64,000 nt of DNA from BP-133 sp040756995 (GTDB taxonomy: Bacteria; Actinomycetota; Acidimicrobiia; IMCC26256; BP-133), in the NCBI GenBank assembly GCA_040756995.1, contig JBFLYK010000004.1, positions 62,001 to 126,000 of the forward strand. The letters run 5' to 3'. The stretch's first letter is position 1. Every line of letters starts with the position of its first letter. This document shows positions 16,483 through 23,311 of this stretch, in pieces. The notes under the pieces were generated by a model. The model was not told the origin of the DNA, made no database searches, and saw nothing but the letters and a program-made list of their open reading frames with translations. A program made the translations under genes and the position numbers.

Positions 16483-16536
16483 GCGCGACCGGTCGCGCTT
16501 GAGGCCCCTATAGGGCCCGGAACGCGACCGGTCGCG
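16483..16536. repeat. three palindromes between thiE and the hydrolase gene
   Basis: GCGCGACCGGTCGCGC (16483-16498, perfect 16 bp), CCCTATAGGG (16506-16515) and CGCGACCGGTCGCG (16523-16536, perfect 14 bp) follow each other. The two outer ones are copies. The convergent position suggests a terminator or a repeated intergenic element. A close relative, CGCGAC-g-GTCGCG, is at 42084-42096. Confidence 0.75.
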
Positions 16537-16546
16537 GTCCGGAACA

Positions 16547-16588
16547 GGGTGGGGAGCAGAGGGTGGGGAGCAGAGGGTGGGGAGCACA
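16547..16588. repeat. three tandem copies of a 14-bp G-rich unit
   Basis: GGGTGGGGAGCAGA occurs at 16547-16560 and 16561-16574, and as GGGTGGGGAGCACA at 16575-16588. The six G-runs are regularly spaced on one strand, so a G-quadruplex is possible (inference). The block lies just past the 3' end of the minus-strand hydrolase gene. Confidence 0.8.
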
Positions 16589-16619
16589 GGGCGGCGGGGG
16601 CCGCCGGCAAGCGCCGGGC

Positions 16620-17366
16620 TCAGGGGCTCTGGCGGGTCAGCCAGCCGATCAGGGTGGCGATCGCCCTGGGATCGTGGCGGAGGCGGTGCCCGGCGCCGGC
16701 CACCGTGCGGAGGTCGGCGTTGCCGAACCCGGCCTCGAACAGGGCCCGGGCGTCAGCGATGGGCACGACCTCGTCGTTCTCGCCATGGATCAGGAGCAGC
16801 GGCCGGGGGGCGATCCGGGTCGCCGCCTCGAGCGGCGACATCTCGGCGAAGCGGCGGCCCCAAGCCACCGGATCGGGCGGGAAGTCGGCCTGGCGGATGA
16901 TTCCCATCGTCCGGGCGTCGGCCAGCAGCCGGTCCGGATGCAGCGCCCACTCGGAGAAGGACGCCGGCGCGGCCAGCGTGGCCACCCCCCGGACCCGCTC
17001 GTCGTCGGCGGCGAGGATGATCGCCAGCGCCCCGCCGGTGCTCGACCCGGCCAGCCACACGCCGCCGACGTCGCTGCGCTCCGACATCACGTCGACGGCG
17101 TTGCGCAGGTCGGACAGCCACCCGTCGATCGAGAAGTTGCCCTCGGAGGCGCCCGTCCCCCGGAAGTTGAAGGTGAGGACGGCCCAGCCGGTCTCCCGGG
17201 CCAGCCGCTCGGCCAGCTCGGGGTACGTCGACGCCGAGCTGTCCCCGCCCCGCGGCCCGGTCGGGAATCCGTGGCACAGCACCAGCCCGGGCACCCGGGC
17301 AAACCCGGGCGGACGGGCCAGGTGGGAGGCCAGCTTCAGGCCGTCGGAGTCGAACGTCTCGTGCAT
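16620..17366 (-). CDS. alpha/beta hydrolase
   Basis: 248 residues, single alpha/beta-hydrolase domain. Oxyanion region LCHGFPTG, nucleophile elbow GSSTGG near residue 107, acid in LLIHGENDEVVP and catalytic His in AGAGHRLRHDP. FNFRGTGASEGNFS resembles the dienelactone hydrolase/acylaminoacyl-peptidase-like group with no lid insertion. Cytosolic; substrate not deducible. ATG 17366 has GAGGTG upstream. Transcribed convergently to thiE with the palindrome block between them. Confidence 0.82.
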   Translation of the reverse strand: MHETFDSDGLKLASHLARPPGFARVPGLVLCHGFPTGPRGGDSSASTYPELAERLARETGWAVLTFNFRGTGASEGNFSIDGWLSDLRNAVDVMSERSDVGGVWLAGSSTGGALAIILAADDERVRGVATLAAPASFSEWALHPDRLLADARTMGIIRQADFPPDPVAWGRRFAEMSPLEAATRIAPRPLLLIHGENDEVVPIADARALFEAGFGNADLRTVAGAGHRLRHDPRAIATLIGWLTRQSP

Positions 17367-17441
17367 GGCGGCTCTCGCACCTCATCCTCGCCGACCGCGC
17401 CACACCAACCCTTCGGTCGTACTCGGATTCGGCGCTCGGCT

Positions 17442-17447
17442 TATCCT
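17442..17447 (+). promoter_or_regulatory. -10 box TATCCT, leaderless start at 17456
   Basis: TATCCT ends 8 bases before GTG 17456 with no Shine-Dalgarno sequence between. Confidence 0.45.
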
Positions 17448-17455
17448 GGCGCGCC

Positions 17456-17992
17456 GTGACTGACGCTGCCGTACCCACGCTGACCGTTCCCCGCCGGGTC
17501 GTTCAGGCCCTCCTGGCCGGGGAGCAGGTCATCGACCTCCGTCTCCAGCCCGACGACGGCGGCCCCCCGCCCGCCACCCGCTTCTGGCTTCGGGCTGATC
17601 CCGCCGCCGAACCCCAGCTCAAGCCCGCCTACCAGCGGGCCCGGGAGCTGTCGCTGCCCGAGGAGGACGCCGGTCCCGGTCAGGTGCGGATCGACGGCTG
17701 GGGCGAGCTGGCCGGCAGTGCCACCACGGTGGTCGACGACAAGGTCAAGGAAGCCCTCAACGGCAAGACGATCCTGGCCCTCGAACCCCTGGCCGGCCGG
17801 GAGGTGCTGGTCCTGGCGCTGCGGGCCCACCGCCTGGTCGAACCGGTCACCGTGCCCGAGGACCTCTCCGGATTGCCGGCCGACCCGGCCGAGGGCCCAC
17901 CGGCCGAGCCGGCGCTGTCGGAGCAGGCTTTCCGGGCCCGCTACGGCGGTCTGCTCGACGCCCTGCCCGGCGGCCTGCAGCGCGCCGGCTGA
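17456..17992 (+). CDS. conserved-type hypothetical protein
   Basis: 178 residues, soluble, no signal peptide or membrane helix. The N-terminus reads TLTVPRRVVQALLAGEQVIDLRL, then an extended beta-rich middle (GREVLVLALRAHRLVEPVTVP) and an acidic Pro-rich region before a short C-terminal helix. Codon usage matches its neighbours, so it is probably a real gene. No family recognised. Convergent with the small gene ending at 18001. Confidence 0.6.
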   Translation: MTDAAVPTLTVPRRVVQALLAGEQVIDLRLQPDDGGPPPATRFWLRADPAAEPQLKPAYQRARELSLPEEDAGPGQVRIDGWGELAGSATTVVDDKVKEALNGKTILALEPLAGREVLVLALRAHRLVEPVTVPEDLSGLPADPAEGPPAEPALSEQAFRARYGGLLDALPGGLQRAG

Positions 17993-18000
17993 CCCGGCCG

Positions 18001-18264
18001 CTACCGGTCGGAGTCGGTCTCTCCGCCGGTCCGGCTGGCCAGGGCGGGAGCTCCGCCGCCCGACTGGCCGGTGCACGGCGGGTGCGGCCGGTACCCCCGG
18101 TTCCGGGCCTCGGCCAGGCTGTCCGGCCCGAAGGCGGCGAACTGCTCGGAGGCGATCAGCTCGTCGATGGCGCAGGCGTCGGTGACGGCGTCGAGGTCGT
18201 GGACGAACCGGCTGCGCTTGTCGCCGACGTACTGGTTGTGCTCGAAACGGGTGGGCCGGCTCAC
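18001..18264 (-). CDS. small conserved-type hypothetical protein
   Basis: About 87 residues from GTG 18264, with conserved-looking core HNQYVGDKRSRFVHDLD and FAAFGPDSLAEARNRGYRP, then a Gly/Ser-rich tail. I have the impression that proteins with such a core are common in actinobacteria, but I know no function. GTG 18264 lies 8 bases after a TATCGT box. The frame can also start at ATG 18351, adding 29 low-complexity residues that would run through a hairpin (18279-18305), so the shorter start is preferred. Confidence 0.6.
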   Translation of the reverse strand: MSRPTRFEHNQYVGDKRSRFVHDLDAVTDACAIDELIASEQFAAFGPDSLAEARNRGYRPHPPCTGQSGGGAPALASRTGGETDSDR

Positions 18265-18272
18265 GAAGCTGA

Positions 18273-18278
18273 ACGATA
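18273..18278 (-). promoter_or_regulatory. -10 box TATCGT upstream of GTG 18264
   Basis: TATCGT on the minus strand ends 8 bases before GTG 18264. A hairpin lies immediately upstream. Confidence 0.4.
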
Positions 18279-18305
18279 GTTCGGGGGGCCGCAGGGTCCC
18301 CGAAC
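18279..18305. repeat. imperfect hairpin related to the terminator at 18872
   Basis: Arms GTTCGGGGGGCC and GGGTCCCCGAAC with loop GCA, 11 of 12 positions pairing (one G-U, one mismatch). It nearly duplicates the perfect hairpin at 18872-18899, so both may be copies of one element. Confidence 0.6.
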
Positions 18306-18404
18306 CGCCGTCGCCACCCGAGCCCGTCCGCCGCTTGACAGCGGCGCCCATCGCGAGTCGGCTGGCCTTACACAGCGGAGGGGCCGCAGAACCAGGGGGG
18401 AGCC

Positions 18405-18857
18405 GTGAAGCGGACAGTGGCGGTGAGCGTCATCGCGGTGGCGTTGGGAGTGGGCGGATTTGCGACGGTGAGCAGCGGCCAGCAGACCGGGGTGACCCGC
18501 GCGGACCTGGGCCGGGGCAACGCCGGCGCCGACTACACGGTCAAGGGCTCGAAGGGCACGGACGTCGTCGTCCAGAAGGTGACGTTCGAACCCGGGTCCA
18601 CGGCGACGTGGCACACCCACCCGGGGGCGGAGACCGCCATCATCTCTTCCGGGGCGGTCACGATCTTCTTCAGCGACGACCCGAAGTGCGCCGGGCGGGA
18701 ATTCAAGGCGGGGGACGTGTTTCTCGGCACCCGGGCGGTGCACCAGGCCAAGAACCTCGGGACAGAGCCGGCGCACCTCGTCGTGACCTACTACGACGTG
18801 CCCGCCGGCGGCGCGGTCGCCAACCCGGCGCCCCGGCCGGACAACTGCACCGACTGA
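18405..18857 (+). CDS. secreted cupin-domain protein
   Basis: 150 residues. N-terminal signal peptide MKRTVAVSVIAVALGVGGFA ending near SSGQQ. The cupin barrel has motif 1 HTHPGAETAIISSG, with two metal-type His and the Glu, and motif 2 region GDVFLGTRAVHQAKNLG with the second His. A pair of Cys (PKC near 97 and NC at the end) could form a disulfide. Small secreted cupins of this type may bind a metal or small ligand; function unknown. GTG start with GGGGGGAG upstream, divergent from the small gene at 18264. Confidence 0.75.
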   Translation: MKRTVAVSVIAVALGVGGFATVSSGQQTGVTRADLGRGNAGADYTVKGSKGTDVVVQKVTFEPGSTATWHTHPGAETAIISSGAVTIFFSDDPKCAGREFKAGDVFLGTRAVHQAKNLGTEPAHLVVTYYDVPAGGAVANPAPRPDNCTD

Positions 18858-18871
18858 GCGAGAACAACAAA

Positions 18872-18899
18872 GTTCGGGGGCCCCGCAGGGCCCCCGAAC
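18872..18899 (-). terminator. perfect 12-bp hairpin terminator
   Basis: GTTCGGGGGCCC, loop, GGGCCCCCGAAC, a perfect 12-bp stem with a 4-base loop. On the minus strand it is followed by TTTGTTGTT, so it best ends the short transcript from 19085. It also lies just past the cupin stop and could block read-through from that side. Confidence 0.8.
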
Positions 18900-19016
18900 C
18901 AAACTTGGCTGATTTTCACGGCCGACCCGAACAGCGGTGGGCGGGACCATTTCCCACTCGGGTGTCGGCTGCAGTGCGGCGGTGGAATTCCGCCAGGCGG
19001 TCCAGCCTGTAACGGC

Positions 19017-19058
19017 CTAGCGGCCGCGCACCTCCGAGGTCCCAGAAATCTTGTGCAT
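19017..19058 (-). CDS. 13-codon micro-ORF with a very strong ribosome binding site
   Basis: ATG 19058 to TAG 19017 encodes MHKISGTSEVRGR. Upstream, AGAAAGGAGGTG (within 19064-19079) is a near-perfect complement of the 16S rRNA 3' end, ending 11 bases before the ATG. An extended -10, TGGTATAAC (19092-19100), lies ahead of it and a perfect hairpin terminator (18872-18899) behind. This gives a self-contained transcript of about 220 nt. It may encode a leader or micropeptide, or be a small RNA with a translated segment. I do not recognise the peptide, and translation is inferred only from the signals. Confidence 0.5.
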   Translation of the reverse strand: MHKISGTSEVRGR

Positions 19059-19088
19059 CCGCTGGACCACCTCCTTTCTTCGGTATCA

Positions 19089-19099
19089 CCAGTTATACC
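19089..19099. other. inverted GGTATCACC/GGTATAAC context at the micro-ORF promoter
   Basis: Within 19082-19100 the plus strand reads GGTATCACCAGTTATACC, whose ends GGTAT and ATACC form a short inverted repeat over the -10 and start region. It could be an operator or coincidence. Confidence 0.25.
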
Positions 19100-19100
19100 A
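19092..19100 (-). promoter_or_regulatory. extended -10 promoter TGGTATAAC
   Basis: TGG-TATAAC on the minus strand, with predicted start near 19085, just ahead of the strong Shine-Dalgarno of the micro-ORF. No good -35 box is visible, which fits an extended -10 promoter. Confidence 0.5.
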
Positions 19101-19139
19101 AGTCAGGAGCCGGGTCGGGTTACGAATTTGCGAAACCAA

Positions 19140-19580
19140 CTATTCGTCGTCGAAGTCCTCCGCTTTCGACCCGACCGCACCGATCGCCCGCAGATAGGCC
19201 AGCTGGGTCTCGACCACGGCGTGGACCTGCTCGGCGGTGAACACCTCACCCCGGGCGGCGGCCTGCTCGAGGATGTAGCTCACGGTCTCCGAACCGCCGA
19301 TGACCACCGGCCCGACGGGGTTGGCGGTCGACCCGTTCTGCGACACGCCCTTGGCCTTGAAGTACTGGAGCTGGAGGTCGAGGATCACCCGCACGTCGTC
19401 GACCGTCAGCGTGGCGGCCGCATCGTCGGCGAGGTGCTGCACGACCCACTCCAGGGCGGCGTCGGGATCGAACGTCGGCCGGGGCGGCAAGGCGGCGAGG
19501 CGGTGGCTCTCCCGGAGGATCGCCACCGCCGCGATCAGAAGGATCAGCCCGACCGCCAGGGCGCCGAGGACGACCGCCAT
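19140..19580 (-). CDS. single-pass membrane protein, hypothetical
   Basis: 146 residues. One N-terminal membrane helix (VLGALAVGLILLIAAVAIL, residues 3-22) followed by a soluble region with two helical segments (DVRVILDLQLQYFKAKGV and QVHAVVETQLAYLRAIGAV) and an acidic tail, DFDDE. The two segments look like an internal duplication: V-(x)n-LQ/TQL-x-YFK/YLR. No family recognised. ATG 19580 follows a TAGCCT box by 8 bases. The acyl-CoA dehydrogenase operon, also on the minus strand, ends 29 bases upstream. Confidence 0.7.
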   Translation of the reverse strand: MAVVLGALAVGLILLIAAVAILRESHRLAALPPRPTFDPDAALEWVVQHLADDAAATLTVDDVRVILDLQLQYFKAKGVSQNGSTANPVGPVVIGGSETVSYILEQAAARGEVFTAEQVHAVVETQLAYLRAIGAVGSKAEDFDDE

Positions 19581-19588
19581 GGCGGATC

Positions 19589-19594
19589 AGGCTA
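19589..19594 (-). promoter_or_regulatory. -10 box TAGCCT, leaderless start at 19580
   Basis: TAGCCT on the minus strand ends 8 bases before ATG 19580 with no ribosome binding site between. Confidence 0.45.
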
Positions 19595-19608
19595 ACGAGC
19601 GGACCGGG

Positions 19609-20742
19609 TCAGATCCCGATCCGCTGGGCGAGCAGCTCCCGGTGGTAGGTCGGGTCGCCGAAGAGGATCTCGGAGCTCTTGGCCCGCTTGAAGTACAGGT
19701 GGGCGTCGTGCTCCCAGGTGAAGCCGATGCCGCCGTGGATCTGGATGTTCTCGGCCGCGGCGTGGAAGTAGGCCTCGGAGCAGTACGACTTGGCCAGCGA
19801 GGCCACCACCGGCAGCTCGTCGTTGTCCTCCGCCGCCGCCCAGCCGGCGTAGTACGCCGCCGACTTCGACGACTCGACCTCGAGGAGCATGTCGGCGCAC
19901 TTGTGCTTGATGGCCTGGAAGGAGCCGATCGGCCGGCCGAACTGGATCCGGACCTTGGCGTACTCCACCGACATGTCGAGGCACTTCTGGGCCCCGCCGA
20001 CCTGCTCGGCGGCCAGGCACACGGCCGCCTGGTCGAGCGTCTTCGACAAGGCCGCCCAGCCGGCGCCCTCCTCGCCGAGCAGCTGCGCCGGCACGTTGGA
20101 GAACTCCAGCTTGGCCTGCTTGCGGGTCTGGTCCATCGTCGGCAGCGCCGTGCGGGTCAGGCCGGGCGCGTCGCCCTCGACGGTGAAGAACGAGATGCCC
20201 TCGGTCCCCCCGCTGCCCGCCGAACGGGCGGCCACCACCAGCAGGTTGGCGGTGTGGCCGTCGAGCACGAACATCTTGGTCCCCGACAGGGTGTAGCCCC
20301 CCGACCCGTCCGACGCCGCCTCCATGGTGATGCCGTTGGCGTCCCACTTCCCCGACGGCTCGGTGAAGGCCAGGGTGGCGATCGTCTCCCCGGCGGCGAT
20401 GCCCGGCAGCAGCGCCTGCTTCTGCTCCTCGGTGCCGGCGTTCATGATGGCGTTGGCGGCCAGGCACACCGAGGAGAAGTACGGAGCGCACAGCAGCGCC
20501 CGGCCCATCTCCTCCAGCACCACCACCAGCTCGACGAACGAGAAGCCCTGCCCGCCGTAGGCCTCGGGGATGTGGAGCGACTGCAGCCCCAGCTCGTTGG
20601 CCATCTGAGCCCACACCTTGGGGTCGTAGCCCTCGGTCGTCTCCATCAGCCGCCGCACCTCGGCGCTAGGCGACTTGTCCTCCAGGAACCGCCGCACCGA
20701 CCGCCGCAGTTCCTCCTGCTCCTCGGAAAAGGCGAAGTTCAC
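19609..20742 (-). CDS. acyl-CoA dehydrogenase, small-subunit type
   Basis: 377 residues, three-domain ACAD fold. N-terminal helices to about 120, beta domain with LAFTEPSG and YTLSGTKMFVLDG, C-terminal helical domain with RIQFGRPIGSFQAIKHKCADM and IQIHGGIGFTWEHDAHLYFKRAK. The usual C-terminal YEGT catalytic glutamate motif is absent (LFGDPTYHRE instead). Neighbouring ACAD pairs in actinobacteria often form alpha2beta2 enzymes acting on steroid or other CoA thioesters, which fits here. FAD-dependent, cytosolic. GTG 20742 has AGAAAGGGAG upstream. Substrate unknown. Confidence 0.85.
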   Translation of the reverse strand: MNFAFSEEQEELRRSVRRFLEDKSPSAEVRRLMETTEGYDPKVWAQMANELGLQSLHIPEAYGGQGFSFVELVVVLEEMGRALLCAPYFSSVCLAANAIMNAGTEEQKQALLPGIAAGETIATLAFTEPSGKWDANGITMEAASDGSGGYTLSGTKMFVLDGHTANLLVVAARSAGSGGTEGISFFTVEGDAPGLTRTALPTMDQTRKQAKLEFSNVPAQLLGEEGAGWAALSKTLDQAAVCLAAEQVGGAQKCLDMSVEYAKVRIQFGRPIGSFQAIKHKCADMLLEVESSKSAAYYAGWAAAEDNDELPVVASLAKSYCSEAYFHAAAENIQIHGGIGFTWEHDAHLYFKRAKSSEILFGDPTYHRELLAQRIGI

Positions 20743-20769
20743 GCGTACTCCCTTTCTCTGGTCTCTCGG

Positions 20770-21957
20770 CTACCGGGGTTCCCGGGGCAGTCCGAGGACT
20801 CGCTCACCGATGATGTTGCGCTGGATCTCACTCGAGCCGGCGTAGATGGTCTCCGACCGGGAGAACATGTACGACCGCTGGACGTCGTCGAGGGCGTACT
20901 CCCCGCCGCCGGCCTTGGGGACGATCTGACCGGCGGGGCCGAGGATGTCCATGGCCAGCTCGCCGAGGTTGCGGTGCCAGGTGCTCCAGTAGAGCTTGCC
21001 GATCGACGCCTCGGGACCGACCGTGCCGGTCTTCGACAGCGCCGTCAGCATCCGCATGCCGTTGTAACCCATGATCTTCACGCCCACCCAGGCCTGGGCC
21101 AGGCGCTGGCGGATGATCGCGTCCTCGGCGGCGCCGTTCTTGCGGGCGATGTCGCAGATGTTGCCCAGCTCCCGCTCGAAGGCCAGCTGCTGGGCCATGA
21201 AGGCCGTGCCCCGCTCGAAGCCGAGGGTGGCCATGGCCACCTTCCAGCCGCCGTTGACCTCCCCCACCACCATGTCGGCCGGCGTGCGGGCGTCGTCGAA
21301 GAACACCTCGTTGAACTCGCCGGCGCCGGTCATCTGGCGCAGCGGCCGCACGGTCACGCCCGGCTGGTCCATGGGCACGAGGATGTAGGAGATGCCGGCG
21401 TGGGGCGGGGCCGACGGGTCGGTGCGGGCGACGACGAAGCACCAGTCGGCGTGGTGGGCGAACGTCGTCCACACCTTCTGGCCGTTGATGACCCATTCGT
21501 CGCCGTCGAGCACGGCCCGGGTCTGGACGTTGGCCAGGTCGGAGCCGGCGTTGGGCTCGGAGTACCCCTGACACCACAGCTCGGTGGCCTTCAGGATCCC
21601 GGGCAGAAAGCGCCGCTTCTGGGCGTCGGTGCCGTAGGCCACCAGCGTGGGGCCGAGCAGACCCTCGCCGAAGAACGTGATGCGCCCCGGGGCGTTGGCC
21701 TTCACGTACTCCTGGTTGAAGATCGCCTGTTCGGCGTAGGAGGCGCCTCGGCCGCCGTACTCCTTGGGCCAGCCGAGGCCGATCCAGCCCGCCTCGCCGA
21801 GCTTGCGCTCCCACTCCATGCGGAGGTCCCAGTGCTCCTCGTCGGCGGTGCCGCGGCCGCCGCCGATGGCGGCGAACTCGCCGACCAGGTTCTCCGCCAG
21901 CCAGGTCCGTACCTCGTCGCGGAAGGCCGCTTCCTCGGGCGTATCGCGAAAGTCCAC
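20770..21957 (-). CDS. acyl-CoA dehydrogenase, large-subunit type
   Basis: 395 residues. Typical ACAD segments GYSEPNAGSDLANVQTRA, WVINGQKVWTTFAHHADWC and C-terminal RSETIYAGSSEIQRNIIGER. The position of the general catalytic base in YEGT is Ala here (YAGS). With the downstream small subunit also lacking that Glu, catalysis must use another residue or a shared site (inference). GTG 21957 with AGAGGGAG 7 bases upstream. It is 27 bases ahead of the partner gene, so both are probably one operon. Likely role is oxidation of an acyl-CoA side chain. Confidence 0.87.
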   Translation of the reverse strand: MDFRDTPEEAAFRDEVRTWLAENLVGEFAAIGGGRGTADEEHWDLRMEWERKLGEAGWIGLGWPKEYGGRGASYAEQAIFNQEYVKANAPGRITFFGEGLLGPTLVAYGTDAQKRRFLPGILKATELWCQGYSEPNAGSDLANVQTRAVLDGDEWVINGQKVWTTFAHHADWCFVVARTDPSAPPHAGISYILVPMDQPGVTVRPLRQMTGAGEFNEVFFDDARTPADMVVGEVNGGWKVAMATLGFERGTAFMAQQLAFERELGNICDIARKNGAAEDAIIRQRLAQAWVGVKIMGYNGMRMLTALSKTGTVGPEASIGKLYWSTWHRNLGELAMDILGPAGQIVPKAGGGEYALDDVQRSYMFSRSETIYAGSSEIQRNIIGERVLGLPREPR

Positions 21958-22044
21958 CTCGACGCTCCCTCTGTCCGGAGGACGGGATCGAGGCTACTAC
22001 TGGACCGCTCGGTCAAGAAAAACGGAATCGGCCTCGGGCCCGGT

Positions 22045-22638
22045 TCAGCTCTCGAGGGCGACCAGGCGGGACAGCCGCTCGGCGTCGGACTCCTCGATGG
22101 CGGGGAACGCCAGGCGGTACTCCCAGCCGTCGCCGTTGAGGTCGACGGTCACGACCCGGGCCTGGGTGGAGACCGCCCCGCCGTCGGGCAGTTCGATCGT
22201 CACCACCGGATCCGCCTCGGTCGGCCACGGCCGATCGGTCATGACGCGGCAGCCGCCGGTCGACAGGTCGACGGTCTCCCCCGACAGCACGGCCGCCTCG
22301 GCCTGGTCGCCGACCCCGAGGCGGACGGGCAACTGCACCTGCACCCGGGGATTGGCCCGCCGCTGGACCCGCTCCAGCGCCGACACGTCGAGCGAGACGA
22401 GGCCGTCGGCTTCCTGGTGGGCCTTGGCGAAGAGGCGGTAGAGAGCGTCGGGGGCGAAGAAGCTGGCCACGACCTCGGCGGCGTCGCTCTCCGGACGGGG
22501 CGAGGCTCCGAGGTCGATGAGGATGCGTTCCCCGGGCACGACCACGCCGGTGAGGCAGTCCCGCCCGGGACTGGCGTCGACCGGCTCGATGAGTGCGATC
22601 TGCCCGGCAGCCGGACGCCACTGCGTTGTGTCGGTCAT
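22045..22638 (-). CDS. PilZ-domain protein
   Basis: 197 residues. N-terminal beta-rich region of about 90 residues resembling a YcgR N-like barrel, then PilZ at about 90-190. The c-di-GMP-binding motif RRANPR (RxxxR) and the VDLSTGGCRV (DxSxxG) signature are both present, so cyclic di-GMP binding is likely retained. Probably a cytosolic effector of c-di-GMP signalling. ATG 22638 has GGGAGG upstream. Divergent from the MBL hydrolase gene. No flagellar or cellulose genes are nearby to suggest a target. Confidence 0.85.
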   Translation of the reverse strand: MTDTTQWRPAAGQIALIEPVDASPGRDCLTGVVVPGERILIDLGASPRPESDAAEVVASFFAPDALYRLFAKAHQEADGLVSLDVSALERVQRRANPRVQVQLPVRLGVGDQAEAAVLSGETVDLSTGGCRVMTDRPWPTEADPVVTIELPDGGAVSTQARVVTVDLNGDGWEYRLAFPAIEESDAERLSRLVALES

Positions 22639-22678
22639 GTCTTGATCCCTCCCGCTCGGCCCAGGGTAGGAGGACGGG

Positions 22679-22684
22679 TAGCCT
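22679..22684 (+). promoter_or_regulatory. -10 box TAGCCT, leaderless start at 22692
   Basis: TAGCCT ends 7 bases before ATG 22692 with no ribosome binding site between. Confidence 0.5.
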
Positions 22685-22691
22685 TCGCGCC

Positions 22692-23309
22692 ATGTCAGTC
22701 TCTCAGCGGCCGGCTCATTTCGAGGACGCCCGCATCCGCCTCGACAAGCTCATCGTGGGCTCGTGGGAGAACAACGTGTTCGTCCTGCGCGACAAGGGAA
22801 CGGGCGAGGCCGTCCTCCTCGATGCCGCCGGCGAACACGACCTGATCATCCCGGTGGCCAAGGCCGCCGGGGTGCGCCGGGTACTCACTACCCACGGCCA
22901 TTTCGACCACATCGGAGCGGTCACCGCCGCCCGTGACGCCGGCCTCGACGTCGGCGTCGCCGGGGAGGACGCCGACATGCTGCCGAGCTACGACTGGATC
23001 ATCCGCGACGGCGACGTGATCGAGGTCGGCGACCTGCGCCTCCACGCCATCCACACCCCCGGCCACACGATGGGCTCCGTGTGCTTCCAGCTGGAAGGCT
23101 GGCCGATCCTGTTCTCCGGCGACACCCTGTTCCCCGGCGGCCCGGGCAACACCGCCCACGGCGGCGACTTCCCCACGATCATCAAGTCACTCGACGAGCG
23201 GCTCTTCACACTCCCCGAGGACACGATCGTCCTCCCCGGCCACGGCCTCGACACCACCATCGGCGCCGAGCGGCCCCACCTCCCGGAGTGGGTCGAGCGG
23301 GGCTACTAG
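22692..23309 (+). CDS. MBL-fold metallo-hydrolase (glyoxalase II-like)
   Basis: 205 residues, a single metallo-beta-lactamase domain. Zinc ligands THGHFDHIG (HxHxDH), HTPGHTMGSV, SGDTLFPGG (Asp bridge) and LPGHG are all present, so both metal sites look intact. Such short cytosolic enzymes are commonly hydroxyacylglutathione-hydrolase-like thioesterases; an actinomycete would use mycothiol or another thiol (inference). ATG 22692 follows a TAGCCT box. The convergent gene ends 3 bases after its stop. Confidence 0.85.
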   Translation: MSVSQRPAHFEDARIRLDKLIVGSWENNVFVLRDKGTGEAVLLDAAGEHDLIIPVAKAAGVRRVLTTHGHFDHIGAVTAARDAGLDVGVAGEDADMLPSYDWIIRDGDVIEVGDLRLHAIHTPGHTMGSVCFQLEGWPILFSGDTLFPGGPGNTAHGGDFPTIIKSLDERLFTLPEDTIVLPGHGLDTTIGAERPHLPEWVERGY

Positions 23310-23311
23310 CA

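Noticed and set aside
19064..19079. Fragment of the 16S rRNA 3' end (CACCTCCTTTCT)
   Set aside because: Only about 15 bases match and flanks do not. On the other strand it is better explained as a Shine-Dalgarno sequence of the micro-ORF.
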